DNA of 36,123 bases, from contig JALUDX010000004.1 of the NCBI GenBank assembly GCA_027053355.1, positions 30,537 to 66,659 of the forward strand, given 5' to 3'. A program made the translations under genes and the position numbers. Positions 9,101 to 17,015 of this stretch are shown here, piece by piece; the stretch's first letter is position 1, and each line of letters starts with the position of its first letter. The notes beneath the pieces are model-generated. The model did not search any database, was not told the origin of the DNA, and worked only from the letters and a program-made list of their open reading frames with translations. The DNA comes from Anaerolineales bacterium (GTDB taxonomy: Bacteria; Chloroflexota; Anaerolineae; Anaerolineales; DRMV01).

Positions 9101-9763
9101 GCCGCCGGTGAGCCCCGTGCCCGCATTCACCGCCGTGATGTCGCCCGTACCCGCGTCGGCGCACACCCATTGGCTGCCATCCCAACTGGCGATCTGCCCA
9201 TTAGCGCATCCCTGCGGCAACTGGTAAGACGCAGCAAGGCTGAACGCCCCGCCGCTCAGCACCAGCCCCGTGCCCGCCGCGTAGGTGGTGTCGTTGTCCA
9301 CCCCGTCGGCAAAACCGGCCGGTACACCCACCAGCCCGCTCCACGGCGCATGCAGGCTGTAGATGGCGTACGGCGTGGTTGTCAACGCCTGCCGCGGCGT
9401 CAGCGCCACATAATCCTCGCTATTTTGATTCTTCACCGACACTTCCAGCCAGAGGGCCTGGCCGTTGAACACACTCTCGCCAAAGTCCAACTGCACGGTA
9501 AACACCCCCTGCAGCACCTGCACATCGTCCAGTGACACCGTGTTCCCGACCTGATTGCCCTCGCTGGCTGCATCGTAGAGGCGAAACTGAAAGTCGAAAG
9601 TGCCGTTGGCGGGCTGCCCATTTTGTGTCAGGTAGCCCTGATAGGTGAAAGCAGTGCTTATGCTTTCCGCGGGGAGCAGGGAACGGGCTTGGGCCAGCCC
9701 CAGACTCCCTACGAGCAACACGAGAGCCACAAAGGCTCCAAGAAGGAGACGTTGACGGTTCAT
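6179..9763 (-). CDS. Giant YadA-head-like beta-roll surface protein with S74 chaperone domain
   Basis: 1194 aa from the ATG behind GAGAGGAGGAAG; an upstream in-frame extension is rejected. In order: signal peptide (1-25); a Chloroflexota-type exoprotein module (FTYQGYLTQNGQPANG..., about 35-150); three CANGQ(I/V)-xSWxGSQWVCA repeats mixed with AGTGLTGGGDSGDVTL segments (about 180-370); then about 30 tandem 15-residue repeats of the form GNTASGxYATVAGG (about 430-970). These match the left-handed beta-roll repeats of YadA/Hia heads. Ser1041-Asp1042...Lys1046 (SDRATKENF) opens an intramolecular-chaperone domain of the peptidase S74/endosialidase type. A coiled coil follows (about 1120-1160) and then a C-terminal TM helix with a basic tail (RRQRKEG). 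Likely a trimeric adhesin or fibre. Codon use matches the neighbours. Confidence 0.88.
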   Translation of the reverse strand: MNRQRLLLGAFVALVLLVGSLGLAQARSLLPAESISTAFTYQGYLTQNGQPANGTFDFQFRLYDAASEGNQVGNTVSLDDVQVLQGVFTVQLDFGESVFNGQALWLEVSVKNQNSEDYVALTPRQALTTTPYAIYSLHAPWSGLVGVPAGFADGVDNDTTYAAGTGLVLSGGAFSLAASYQLPQGCANGQIASWDGSQWVCADAGTGDITAVNAGTGLTGGGDSGDVTLGIAPSYQLPQECANGQVPSWDGSQWVCADAGTGDITAVNAGTGLTGGGDSGDVTLSADTTYLQRRVSGTCPEGSSIRVVNEDGTVVCEADDDTTYTAGTGLALNDGAFSITTPYQLPQGCANGQIASWNGSQWVCANDQDTTTFWSLTGNASTNPGTDFLGTTDNQPLVVKVNGQRALRIEPTDSDDAPNIIGGWSGNSVADGVVGATIAGGGLKDYPNQVTANYGTVGGGYYNDASGGWGATVAGGALNSASSPYATVAGGAINAASGNRAAVGGGEENQASGGYATVAGGYSNTASGDRAAVGGGDDNTASGDYAMVGGGGGNTASGYYATVAGGIGNTASGAGAFVGGGGWDGSNWDGNEAQATASTIAGGYGNAIQQSTDNDTNTTIAADYATIAGGKGNAIQADATTDPDNPIAAQYAAIAGGEGNTIAPAGGHAFIGGGQSNQATASYTTVAGGESNVASAEHAAVGGGNGNTASGGYAAVAGGYHNTASGYEATVAGGLSNTASGGEAAVGGGGWNIASGGYATVAGGRTNVASGAGAFVGGGGWDGSNHDGNEAQAAASTIAGGYGNAIQQSTDNDTNTTIAADYATIAGGKDNTIQADATTDPDNPIAAQYAAIAGGQSNTIAAHGDHAFIGGGESNQATASHATVAGGIGNTASGNMSTVAGGRSNTASGDGATVAGGGGNTASGNAATVGGGEGNQASALHATVGGGEGNTASGNAATVPGGSGNTAAGDYSFAAGYHAQANNNGCFVWGDSNEDTNHPLACNDDNRTLFRSTGGFYIYTSADLSTGVYLPSGANSWTAVSDRATKENFTPVDEENLLERLAAMPVREYHIKNQAPGIRHLGPVAQDFYAAFGYGETNRGINMEDAVGVSFAAIQGLYAENQQQAARIEQLEKENATLKAQLTSQQEQLESMNERLTALERGGSPASPVSSGLLPGAVLLLGLALVLRRQRKEG
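7139..8055 (-). repeat. Internal large duplication within the beta-roll gene
   Basis: About 320 bp at 7139-7458 recurs at 7732-8055 (offset near 594). The encoded segment has GGGGWDGSNxDGNEAQ, QQSTDNDTNTTIAADYATIAGG and DATTDPDNPIAAQYAAIAGG in both copies. This larger unit interrupts the regular 45-bp (15-residue) repeats, so the array grew by both small and large duplications. Confidence 0.85.
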
Positions 9764-9915
9764 GACTTCCTCCTCTCGATGGTGTGGAAAAAACGGATAC
9801 GAAACGGACGAGACAGTTCCCCCGATATCCCCTTGGGTTCGTTCAGTCCTGGGTGTTCGGGAAACGGCCTTCCTCTGGAAGCAAAGCAGCACCATGCGGC
9901 GATGTGCGAGGCCCG

Positions 9916-9969
9916 CCTCACCTCACCGTGCGAGCCGTTGCGGCTTGCCGGGGTGAAGAGGAGGTGAGG
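9916..9969 (-). other. Structured 5' leader candidate of the beta-roll gene
   Basis: CCTCACCTC (9916-9924) pairs with GAGGTGAGG (9961-9969), enclosing a second hairpin, GCGAGCC/GGCTTGC (9930-9936/9942-9948) with a 5-nt loop. It lies about 150 nt upstream of the gene start, in a 500-bp stretch without a credible gene (9764-10280). It matches no riboswitch class I can recall. Confidence 0.35.
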
Positions 9970-10283
9970 CTGCGGAAAGAGACGGGTGAATATCACCGCC
10001 GATGCTCCTGCTTCCCCAGGACACAGGGCGAGTCGGCTGTACGGCCGTTGCCGCGCAAAGAGCACTCGCAGGAAATCGTTGCCTTCAGCGTTGTATTGTG
10101 GTTTTAGAGGAGAGCACACCGCCCTCGGCCCCCTGACTCGTCGTACGGGCGTGGCTTGGGGTCAAGCAACGTCCATGGGCGGTTGTGCGCGAACATGGGA
10201 GTTGAAAATGTGCGCCCTTGCTGTGCTCTTGCGCGGCGAGCAGCGATGAAGCCCTCGCCATGAAGAAGAACCAAAGAGGTTTT

Positions 10284-10486
10284 GTGACTGCTCAGCCTTG
10301 AGGCGATAGGCCGCGGATGACGCGGCTGGCAACGGATTCCCGCGGCTTTTCAAGACGCCAAGCCGTAAGCAACGGAAGTAAGCGTGCCGCTTTTCAGCGT
10401 TTTTTTGCTCAATCTGTGCTCATCTGTCTGTAGATGTTCCCGGTGGAATTCTGGCACTCTTTTTCGCACCGAGGCTGAGCAGAGAC
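10284..10486. mobile_element. MITE-like repeat element
   Basis: The left end is GTGACTGCTCAGCCT (10284-10298) and the right end is AGGCTGAGCAGAGAC (10472-10486); the reverse complement of the latter matches the former at 13 of 15 positions. The internal ATAGGCCGCGGATGACGCGG block parallels 32352-32452. Same family as 1765-2006 and 16823-17015. Confidence 0.6.
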
Positions 10487-10712
10487 GTTTTTAGTATACA
10501 ACATCCATTTTGCCAAATTTTTGCCATTCGATAGGTTCTTGTATTTTTTATTTGTCGTGTAATTGTTCGATCCTGAGAAAATCGGCCGCGGATGAGGCGG
10601 CTGGCAACGGATTCCCGCGGCTTTTCAAGACGCCAACCCGTAAGCAACGGAAGTGAGCGTGCCGCTTTTCAGCGTTTTTTGCTCAATCTGTGCTCATCTG
10701 TCTGTGGATGTT
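10309..10712. repeat. 130-bp direct repeat in the adhesin/ugd gap
   Basis: 10309-10438 and 10584-10712 are nearly identical: GGCCGCGGATGA, then CGGATTCCCGCGGCTTTTC, GCCGCTTTTCAGCG, and ATCTGTGCTCATCTGTCTG. They differ by a few substitutions and one T in a T-run. The first copy lies inside the element at 10284-10486; the second has lost the termini. Confidence 0.85.
10493..10526 (-). promoter_or_regulatory. Promoter-like block shared with 30844-30877
   Basis: Read on the minus strand: TGGCAAAAATTTGGCAAAA (10526-10508), nine bases containing GATG, then TATACT (10498-10493). The plus-strand site at 30844-30877 has the same elements with the same spacing. It sits in AT-rich DNA next to a repeat-family end, and no gene directly follows it. 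Confidence 0.45.
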
Positions 10713-10819
10713 TCCCTGCGCAATCTGTGGTTTCTCCTTGCCGCGGCGCGGGTGGGGTTTGGCCGGCGCGGTTTTCGCGCTCCTCGTTCCCCCTGCCCGA
10801 CCAATCACCTTATACAACG

Positions 10820-10861
10820 ACACAGGCTGCACCCCGACGCGTGATAGGGTGCAGCCTGTGT
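10820..10861 (-). terminator. Hairpin after ugd
   Basis: ACACAGGCTGCACCC (10820-10834) pairs perfectly with GGGTGCAGCCTGTGT (10847-10861): a 15-bp stem with a 12-nt loop, starting 22 bp past the ugd stop. On the minus strand it is followed by CGTTGTAT and no long T-run, so termination may be partial or the hairpin may stabilise the 3' end. Confidence 0.6.
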
Positions 10862-10882
10862 TCGTCCTTCGACGAGAGTCGT

Positions 10883-12235
10883 TTATTCGGCGTCAGTCTC
10901 GTCCGCGGCAGGCGGCTTTTCTTCCGCACAGGGGCCCTTGTAGCCCCGCCCCATACCGCGATAGTGGAAGCCCAGCGCGCACATCTGTGCAGGATCGTAA
11001 ATGTTGCGGCCGTCGAAAATGACCGGCTGACGCATTAGATCGCGGATCTGCTGCAGATCCAACTGCTTGAACTCGTTCCAATCCGTCACCACCACCAAGG
11101 CGTCGCTGCCCTTGGCCAGGGCGTAAGGGTCGGCGCACATGGTCACCTGCGGGAGCAAGTCGCGGGCGTTGTCCATGGCGATGGGGTCGTAAGCCCGCAC
11201 TTCCGCGCCCTTTTCTGACAACATCTGGGCGATGTCGATGGCCGGGGCTTCGCGCATGTCGTCGGTGTTGGGCTTGAAGGCCAGGCCCAACAGCCCCACG
11301 GTTTTGCCTTGTAAATCGCCTAGCATTTCTTCCAGGCGCTCGACGGCAATGCGCCGGCGATCCGCGTTGATGTCCATCACCGCGTGCAGCAATTGCGGCT
11401 GGCGCCCCTTTTCCTCGGCCATGTGGGCCAGGGCTTTTACGTCTTTGGGGAAGCAGGAGCCGCCGTAGCCCAGCCCCGCTTTGAGGAAGAGAGGCCCGAT
11501 GCGTGGGTCGTAGCCCATGCCCACGGCCACTTCTTCGACGTCCGCACCTAGGGCTTCGCAGATGTTGGCAATTTCGTTGATGAACGAAATTTTGGTAGCC
11601 AGGAAGGCGTTGGAGGCGTACTTGATCATCTCCGCGGTGCGCAGATCGGTCACGATGATGGGTGCACGCAAGGGCAGGTGCAGTTGGGCCACCTTTTCGG
11701 CGGCCTCGGGGTCGGTGGAACCCAACACCACCCGATGGGGATGCATGAAATCGCTAATGGCCGAGCCTTCGCGCAGAAATTCCGGGCACGAAACCACTGA
11801 GAAGGGCATGGGTTGCGGCTGGTGTTCGCGAATGATATCGGCGACCCAGTCGCCGGTGCCTACCGGCACCGTAGATTTGTTGATCACAATCAGCGGGTTG
11901 GTCATGGCCTGTGCGATGGAACGGGCCGCGGCCTGAACGTAACGCAAGTCGGCTTCCCCATCGCCGCCTTCGGGGGTGCCCACCGCGATGAACGCAAATT
12001 CGGTGCCCTCCAGTGCTTCAGCGTAGGAAGTGGTGAACTGTAGCCGGCCGGCATGGACGTTGCGACGTACTAATTCTTCTAACCCTGGTTCGTAAATGGG
12101 CATTCGTCCTTGCTTGAGACGAGCGATTTTGCGTTCGTCGATGTCTAAAGCGATGACTTTGTTTCCCAAGTCGGCAAAGCAGGCTGCAGTGACTAACCCC
12201 ACGTAGCCTACGCCAACAACGGCAATTTGTTTCAT
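10883..12235 (-). CDS. ugd: UDP-glucose 6-dehydrogenase
   Basis: 450 aa from the ATG preceded by AGGAGAGGATC. It oxidises UDP-glucose to UDP-glucuronate with 2 NAD+, supplying uronic acids for exopolysaccharide or cell-wall polymers. The N-terminal Rossmann motif is [16 protein letters not shown]. Substrate and catalytic signatures include the FVAVGTPE-like [16 protein letters not shown] and [10 protein letters not shown] with catalytic Cys261. The C-terminal UDP-binding domain contains [18 protein letters not shown]. The tail after about residue 425 is basic/acidic and not conserved. The gene is divergent from an SLH exoprotein, in keeping with envelope synthesis. Confidence 0.95.
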   Translation of the reverse strand: MKQIAVVGVGYVGLVTAACFADLGNKVIALDIDERKIARLKQGRMPIYEPGLEELVRRNVHAGRLQFTTSYAEALEGTEFAFIAVGTPEGGDGEADLRYVQAAARSIAQAMTNPLIVINKSTVPVGTGDWVADIIREHQPQPMPFSVVSCPEFLREGSAISDFMHPHRVVLGSTDPEAAEKVAQLHLPLRAPIIVTDLRTAEMIKYASNAFLATKISFINEIANICEALGADVEEVAVGMGYDPRIGPLFLKAGLGYGGSCFPKDVKALAHMAEEKGRQPQLLHAVMDINADRRRIAVERLEEMLGDLQGKTVGLLGLAFKPNTDDMREAPAIDIAQMLSEKGAEVRAYDPIAMDNARDLLPQVTMCADPYALAKGSDALVVVTDWNEFKQLDLQQIRDLMRQPVIFDGRNIYDPAQMCALGFHYRGMGRGYKGPCAEEKPPAADETDAE

Positions 12236-12285
12236 TTGATCCTCTCCTGCGTGACGAAAGTATTGCTCTGGCCGAGCGCGAGACA

Positions 12286-12294
12286 ATCATACCA
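12286..12294 (-). promoter_or_regulatory. Extended -10 promoter of ugd
   Basis: On the minus strand this reads TGGTATGAT, 51 bp upstream of the start codon. It matches the TGGTATAAT form used by yebC, alaS and rpsO at 8 of 9 positions. Confidence 0.5.
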
Positions 12295-12308
12295 CGCCCG
12301 CATCCATC

Positions 12309-12337
12309 GCGACAACCCGCGCAAAGTGCGTTATAAT
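12309..12337 (+). promoter_or_regulatory. Promoter of the large SLH exoprotein
   Basis: GCGACA (12309-12314), 17 bp, then TATAAT (12332-12337). It lies within the 186-bp divergent gap with ugd, about 85 bp before the start codon. Confidence 0.55.
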
Positions 12338-12421
12338 TAGTAGCGAAAGGGGGCGGTTTTGGTGTTTTCAGTGTCTGAAGGGAAAACTTTCCCCTTCCTC
12401 ATTTGCTTTTGGAGGAATGTG

Positions 12422-15073
12422 ATGCAGCAAAGAACAAGAACATGGTTGCTTGGGGGAGTGTTGATTGCCCTGGTGGGGTTGACCATGGGGTGGGCCGTAT
12501 TTTCGGCAACGGCAGCCCCAGCCGTCGTGTTGAGTGATGGTGGGCCGTCTATCATGTCGCCTGTGCATTATCAACAGACCGATACGTTGAGAGAGTTGTC
12601 TTCCCGACCTCAACCTGCAGTGCCTGAAAACAAAGCCTTAGCAGCCTGGCGCGCCCAACCCCACCCCCTCCCTTCGGCTGCACGCGGTTTGGGGCACGAC
12701 CATGGCACGAGCGATTGGTCGCGGGTGCAAAGTTCCGCCCCCGAGATCTTGGCCATGCCTACCCCCGTGGCTGCTTTTGATGGCATTGACCATCATAACG
12801 GCAGAGGCATCCCTCCTGATACCGACGGCGCGATCGGCTGGGATCCGACAACTGCGAAGAAGTACTACTTCCAGACCATCAATTCTGCGTTTGCTATTTG
12901 GGACGTAAGCACGCCCTCTTCGCCTCACCAGGTTATTAGCCCTACAGCCAACAACGTCTTTTGGGATGGGTTTGGCACCCTGTGCGAAACCCACAACGAC
13001 GGCGACCCCATTGTGCTCTACGACCGGATGGCCCACCGCTGGTTGTTCAGCCAGTTCGCGGTGGATCGCGACGCACACGAGTATCATGAATGCATTGCGG
13101 TTTCCAGCAGTGCTGATCCTACCGGCACCTGGTATGCTTACGACTATCAGTTCAGCAAGTTTAACGATTACCCCCACTTTGGCGTGTGGCCGGATGGCTA
13201 CTACATGACCGTGAATCAATTTAATGATGATGATTCTTGGGGAGGGGAGGGCGTCGTAGCCTTTGAGCGCGAAAAAATGCTGGCCGGTCAAAGCGCTCGT
13301 GAGATATATTTCGACTTAGGTAATACAAATTTGTTCTACGCTGGGCTATTGCCTTCTGACTTGGAAGGCAACAACCTGCCGCCGGCGGGCACGCCCAATT
13401 TTTTTATGGAATGGGTTAATGTTACCGGCATTGGCAACACCGACGCGTTATACATTTGGGAGTTTCATGTAGATTGGGCGACGCCGTCGAATAGCACCTT
13501 TGGATCTAACGCTCAGCACGACCCCAACGCTATTGTGGGCACTGTCGACGTGGACCCCGATATGTGTGGTTGGGCGAGAAACTGCATCCCGCAGCCCAAC
13601 GGCAATGGTTTGGACGCCATCGCCGACCGGTTGATGTACCGCTTGGCTTTTCGGGTGCTCAACGACGGCACGTTCACGGTGGTGGGGAACCATACCGTTG
13701 ACGTGGACGGGAACGACCACGCAGGTATCCATTGGTTCCAGTTGCACTACGACGGGTCGGCCTGGTCGATGGGGCAAGAAGGTGTCTACGCGCCCGACGC
13801 CAAGCATCGCTGGATGGCCAGCGCGGCTACAGACAAACTGGGCGACCTGGCGTTAGGCTTTTCGGTAAGCAGCAGTAGCGTGTATCCCTCTATTGCCTAC
13901 GCTGGCCGGTTGGCTTCTGACGCAGCAGGTATTTTGGCCCAAGGCGAGCATACCCTGGTCACCGGCAGCGGCTCTCAGGAAACCGCCAATCGGTGGGGCG
14001 ATTACAGTGCCTTGACCCTTGACCCCCAAGACGACTGCACTTTCTGGTACACCCAAGAATACGTCGCCGAAGATGGGTTCTTCGTCTGGAAAACGCATAT
14101 TGGGGCCTTTGCCTTCGATGCCTGCCTGGCCACGGTGTTAGATAACGACTTGTCAGCCACCCCGATGACCCTTACCCGCCCCCAGAGCGTGCAGCAAAAC
14201 GCGGCATACGCTTCCTTTGGCGCCGAAGATCCTACTATTTGTAGCCAGCAGGCCTACAACACCCTTTGGTATGCTTGGACGCCTACGGCAGACCGCAAGG
14301 TGGGCTTTGACACCTTTGCCAGTAACTTCGACACGCTTTTAGGGGTGTACACTCGCTCGGGCGACACGTTCAACCCTGTGGCCTGCAACGATGACGACGC
14401 CTCGACGACCCAATCGCATGTTTCCTTCCAGGCGCAGGCCAACACCACCTACTACATCGTGGCTGGCGCGAAGACCCAGGGCGCGGCAGGCAACCTGCAC
14501 CTGCACCTCTCTTCTTTCCCTGACGTGACCGGCGATGCGTGGTATTGGAAGTACGTCGAAGGGTTGGTCGCTCAGGGTGTTACCTTGGGCTATGAGGATG
14601 GTACCTATCGGCCCGGCAACCACGTCACCCGCGCCGAAATGGCGGTGTTCCTGTTGCGTTCCATCCATGGCAGCAGTTATAGCCCGCCTCACGCTTCTTC
14701 TTACTCGTTCAGCGACATTAACGGCTGTTGGGCTGCCGACTGGATCGAGGAAGCCAAGCAAGAAGGGCTGGTCAAAGGTTACCCCGACGGCACGTATCGG
14801 CCGGGCAACCCGGTTACCCGGGCGGAAAGCGCGGCACTGCTGCTGAAAGGCAAATATGGCGGCGATTACACGCCTCCCCACGCCTCTTCTTACTCGTTCA
14901 GCGACATCGACGGCCATTGGGCTGCCGACTGGATTGAAGACTTGCATCAAAAAGGCTTTGCCAACGGCTACCCCGACGGCACTTACCACCCCAACAACCC
15001 GGTCACCCGCGCTGAAATGGCGACCATGTTAGACTCGGTGTTTGGTTTTACCGTGCCCAACCTGACGCCGTAG
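12422..15073 (+). CDS. Large secreted protein with PPC-like and three SLH domains
   Basis: 883 aa. The start ATG follows GGAGGAATGTG. The signal peptide (about 1-35) contains LLGGVLIALVGLTMGWAVF. The bulk (about 100-570) is an all-beta exoprotein region with GRGIPPDTDGAIG, HRWLFSQFAVD and DYPHFGVWPDGYYMT segments, reminiscent of a beta-propeller; I cannot assign an enzyme. A pre-peptidase C-terminal (PPC)-like domain (about 575-697) includes NTLWYAWTPTADRKVGFDTF and LLGVYTRSGD. Three SLH domains (about 698-883) end the protein, each with GYxDGTYxPxNxVTRAEMA. It is expected at the cell surface, bound to wall polymer. Two hairpins follow the stop. Confidence 0.9.
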   Translation: MQQRTRTWLLGGVLIALVGLTMGWAVFSATAAPAVVLSDGGPSIMSPVHYQQTDTLRELSSRPQPAVPENKALAAWRAQPHPLPSAARGLGHDHGTSDWSRVQSSAPEILAMPTPVAAFDGIDHHNGRGIPPDTDGAIGWDPTTAKKYYFQTINSAFAIWDVSTPSSPHQVISPTANNVFWDGFGTLCETHNDGDPIVLYDRMAHRWLFSQFAVDRDAHEYHECIAVSSSADPTGTWYAYDYQFSKFNDYPHFGVWPDGYYMTVNQFNDDDSWGGEGVVAFEREKMLAGQSAREIYFDLGNTNLFYAGLLPSDLEGNNLPPAGTPNFFMEWVNVTGIGNTDALYIWEFHVDWATPSNSTFGSNAQHDPNAIVGTVDVDPDMCGWARNCIPQPNGNGLDAIADRLMYRLAFRVLNDGTFTVVGNHTVDVDGNDHAGIHWFQLHYDGSAWSMGQEGVYAPDAKHRWMASAATDKLGDLALGFSVSSSSVYPSIAYAGRLASDAAGILAQGEHTLVTGSGSQETANRWGDYSALTLDPQDDCTFWYTQEYVAEDGFFVWKTHIGAFAFDACLATVLDNDLSATPMTLTRPQSVQQNAAYASFGAEDPTICSQQAYNTLWYAWTPTADRKVGFDTFASNFDTLLGVYTRSGDTFNPVACNDDDASTTQSHVSFQAQANTTYYIVAGAKTQGAAGNLHLHLSSFPDVTGDAWYWKYVEGLVAQGVTLGYEDGTYRPGNHVTRAEMAVFLLRSIHGSSYSPPHASSYSFSDINGCWAADWIEEAKQEGLVKGYPDGTYRPGNPVTRAESAALLLKGKYGGDYTPPHASSYSFSDIDGHWAADWIEDLHQKGFANGYPDGTYHPNNPVTRAEMATMLDSVFGFTVPNLTP

Positions 15074-15094
15074 CCCCCTTCTCTTTCGAACATC

Positions 15095-15169
15095 CGATGC
15101 CCGCTCCTGGGGCGGGGCATCGGCTTGCAGAAAACATCGGCCTGGCATCACGCCAGGCCGATGGGTTTT
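15095..15169 (+). terminator. Tandem hairpin terminators after the SLH exoprotein
   Basis: Hairpin one is CGATGCCC (15095-15102) with GGGCATCG (15115-15122). Hairpin two is CATCGGCCTGGC (15135-15146) with GCCAGGCCGATG (15152-15163): a perfect 12-bp stem with a 5-nt loop, followed by GGTTTTA. Confidence 0.85.
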
Positions 15170-15175
15170 AGGGCA

Positions 15176-15402
15176 GCAACTATTCAGCCACGTAGACCAC
15201 GGAGGGCCCGGATAGTCACAGATACTCACGGATTTTCAGGTCGCCAAGCAACGCGAAGCGCGCAAAGGAACACAGAGACGCGGAGAGGGAAACGCCATAC
15301 CGCCCAGAAACGAAGGGGAGCGTCGCGCTTTTTAGTTTTTTCGCCCAATCTGTGCCAATCTGCGTAATCTGTGGTTTCTCCTTGCCAAGGCTGAGCGTCT
15401 AC
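15176..15402. mobile_element. MITE-like repeat element
   Basis: Left end GCAACTATTCAGCC (15176-15189), right end AGGCTGAGCGTCTAC (15388-15402). The inside carries GGAACACAGAGACGCGGAGA and CAATCTGTGCCAATCTGCG blocks typical of the family. It fills the gap between the SLH exoprotein and the enoyl-CoA hydratase; no gene is seen. Confidence 0.55.
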
Positions 15403-15449
15403 TTTGGGTGTTAGAACGGGGAAGCCTGCAGGCGTCAAGCCAGCGCCGG

Positions 15450-16226
15450 CTATTGCCCGCGCCAGGCAGGTTCACGCTTTTCCAAAAAGGCTTGCATCCC
15501 TTCTTTTTGGTCTTCGGTGGCGAAGAGGAGGAAGAACACCCGCCGCTCGTAGGCCAGCCCCTCGGTGAGGGAGGTTTCCAAAGCCTTGTTGACCGCCTCT
15601 TTGGCAATGCGCAAAGCCAGGGGCGCGCGGGCCGCTAATTGTTCGGCTAACGTTAGCGCCTCGTCTAAGTAGCGTTCGACCGGCACCACCCGATTGACCA
15701 GCCCCCACCGCGCGGCCTCCTCCGCGCTCAAACGCCGGTCGTTGAGCACCATTTCCATGGCCAGGTATTTCCCCACCGTGCGCGTCAGGCGTTGGGTGCC
15801 CCCCGCGCCGGGGATGATGCCCAAATTGATCTCCGGCTGGCCGAACTTGGCGCTTTCCGACGCGATGATCATATCGCAGGTCATTGCCAGTTCGAACCCG
15901 CCGCCCAAAGCCCACCCCGACACCGCGGCGATGATGGGCTTGGTGACGCTGCGGATGCGGTCGAAAAGGTCGATGTAGCCGCTGACGAGCATGTCGACCG
16001 GGGTGGCGGTGGACATTTCCCGAATGTCGGCGCCCGCGGCAAACACCCGCTCGTTGCCGGTAATCACGATGGCGCCTACCGCGGGGTCGGCATCCAGCGC
16101 GGTTAGGGCGTTGGTGAGTTCGCGCATCAACTGGCTGTTGAGCGCATTGAACGCGCGGGGGCGATTCAGGCGAACCAGCCCTACCCGCCCGCGGGTTTCG
16201 ACAAGGATGGTTTCGTAAGCGTCCAT
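15450..16226 (-). CDS. Enoyl-CoA hydratase/isomerase family protein
   Basis: 258 aa, full crotonase length. The start is behind AAAGGAGACTGACC. Members hydrate trans-2-enoyl-CoA in beta-oxidation or related acyl-CoA chemistry. Both catalytic glutamates of the classical hydratase are present: Glu112 in GGGFELAMTCD and Glu132 in FGQPEINLGIIPGAGGTQRL. The oxyanion-hole segments (FAAGADIREM and SGWALGGG) are intact. The exact substrate cannot be told; short-chain enoyl-CoA hydratase is the best guess. No other fatty-acid genes adjoin; the methylmalonyl-CoA mutase 18 kb away is the only other acyl-CoA gene in the window. Confidence 0.92.
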   Translation of the reverse strand: MDAYETILVETRGRVGLVRLNRPRAFNALNSQLMRELTNALTALDADPAVGAIVITGNERVFAAGADIREMSTATPVDMLVSGYIDLFDRIRSVTKPIIAAVSGWALGGGFELAMTCDMIIASESAKFGQPEINLGIIPGAGGTQRLTRTVGKYLAMEMVLNDRRLSAEEAARWGLVNRVVPVERYLDEALTLAEQLAARAPLALRIAKEAVNKALETSLTEGLAYERRVFFLLFATEDQKEGMQAFLEKREPAWRGQ

Positions 16227-16260
16227 GGTCAGTCTCCTTTTGAGGAAGGGGTGCTGGGGA

Positions 16261-16299
16261 ATTGAGGGATTGAGGGATTGAGGGATTGAGGGATTGAGG
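16261..16299. repeat. Octamer tandem repeat (ATTGAGGG x 4.9)
   Basis: Five near-perfect copies of ATTGAGGG, ending in ATTGAGG, in the gap upstream of the enoyl-CoA hydratase gene. Confidence 0.95.
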
Positions 16300-16359
16300 T
16301 AAAAAGGAGGGTTCCCGATCGTTTTCTCTGCGTGGAAGGGGGGGCTGCCGGGGCAGAGG

Positions 16360-16794
16360 TTATGCCCGGAAGGCCGCCAGGCGGCGCAGGGCGCGTTGCC
16401 CGTGGGCCAGGCTGGCCTCGACCCACCACTGCACGGTGCGCAGGCCGTGGTGCGGATGGCGCCCCAGCAAAGACCATACCCGCGGGCACGCCCCTTCCAG
16501 CCAGGCCAGCGCCTGCACCCGGCTGCGGCGATAATCGGTGAGCGCCTGGGGGATGGGCGGCAGCGGGGCGCTCAGCGGTACGAGGGTATGCGAGGGCGGT
16601 CGGCCTTCCAGCAGGGCACGCAAGTTAGGCAGACCGACTTGCGTTTCCCACTGCCAGAGGGCGAGGACGACGGCTTGGGTGGCCGTGCTTTGCCACGCCG
16701 AGCGCGGCATGGCCTGCCAGGCCGCGGCCAGTGCTTCGGGTTGCCGCGCCCAGGCGGCCAGCAGCCCAGCCCGATAACGCTGCAGACCGTTCAT
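16360..16794 (-). CDS. Small DinB-like protein, tentative
   Basis: 144 aa. The start is preceded by GAAGG. Rich in Ala, Leu, Trp and Arg, predicted all-helical. The C-terminal segment HPHHGLRTVQWWVEASLAHG (about 114-133) resembles the last helix pair of DinB/YfiT four-helix-bundle proteins, where a His in this region binds metal. The N-terminal His of that family is not evident, so the assignment is weak. Its start-side gap is occupied by a repeat element (16823-17015), which separates it from pheA. Confidence 0.6.
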   Translation of the reverse strand: MNGLQRYRAGLLAAWARQPEALAAAWQAMPRSAWQSTATQAVVLALWQWETQVGLPNLRALLEGRPPSHTLVPLSAPLPPIPQALTDYRRSRVQALAWLEGACPRVWSLLGRHPHHGLRTVQWWVEASLAHGQRALRRLAAFRA

Positions 16795-16822
16795 GCTTTG
16801 CCTTCAGTGGGGGTGCTCCTCG

Positions 16823-17015
16823 GTAACAGTTCAGCCTCAAAGAGACCCTGTAGAGACGCAGGCAGAAAACCACAGAAGACACAGAGAAGGCACAGAAAGT
16901 GGGGAGGCGGGAACCGGGATGCGGCCGTTGGCGTCATCTCGGCGCCCTAAAAGCCGCGGCTATCCGCCATCATCCGCGTTCATCCGTAGGCTGTTTCCCG
17001 CAGGTTGAACAGTTA
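16823..17015. mobile_element. MITE-like repeat element overlapping the pheA 3' end
   Basis: Left end GTAACAGTTCAGCCT (16823-16837), right end AGGTTGAACAGTTAC (17001-17015), matching at 13 of 15 positions as an inverted repeat. Inside are AGAAAACCACAGAAGACACA (about 16864-16883), CCGGGATGCGG and CCGCCATCATCCGCGTTCAT (about 16964-16983). These occur in the same order in the reverse complement of 1765-2006. The last 15 or so codons of pheA lie inside it. Confidence 0.7.

Noticed and set aside
7121-9535. 804-codon open frame opposite the beta-roll gene
   Set aside because: It is the antisense of the repeat array (Val/Ala/Gly repeats mirror the codon pattern), with no ribosome site and no recognisable domain.
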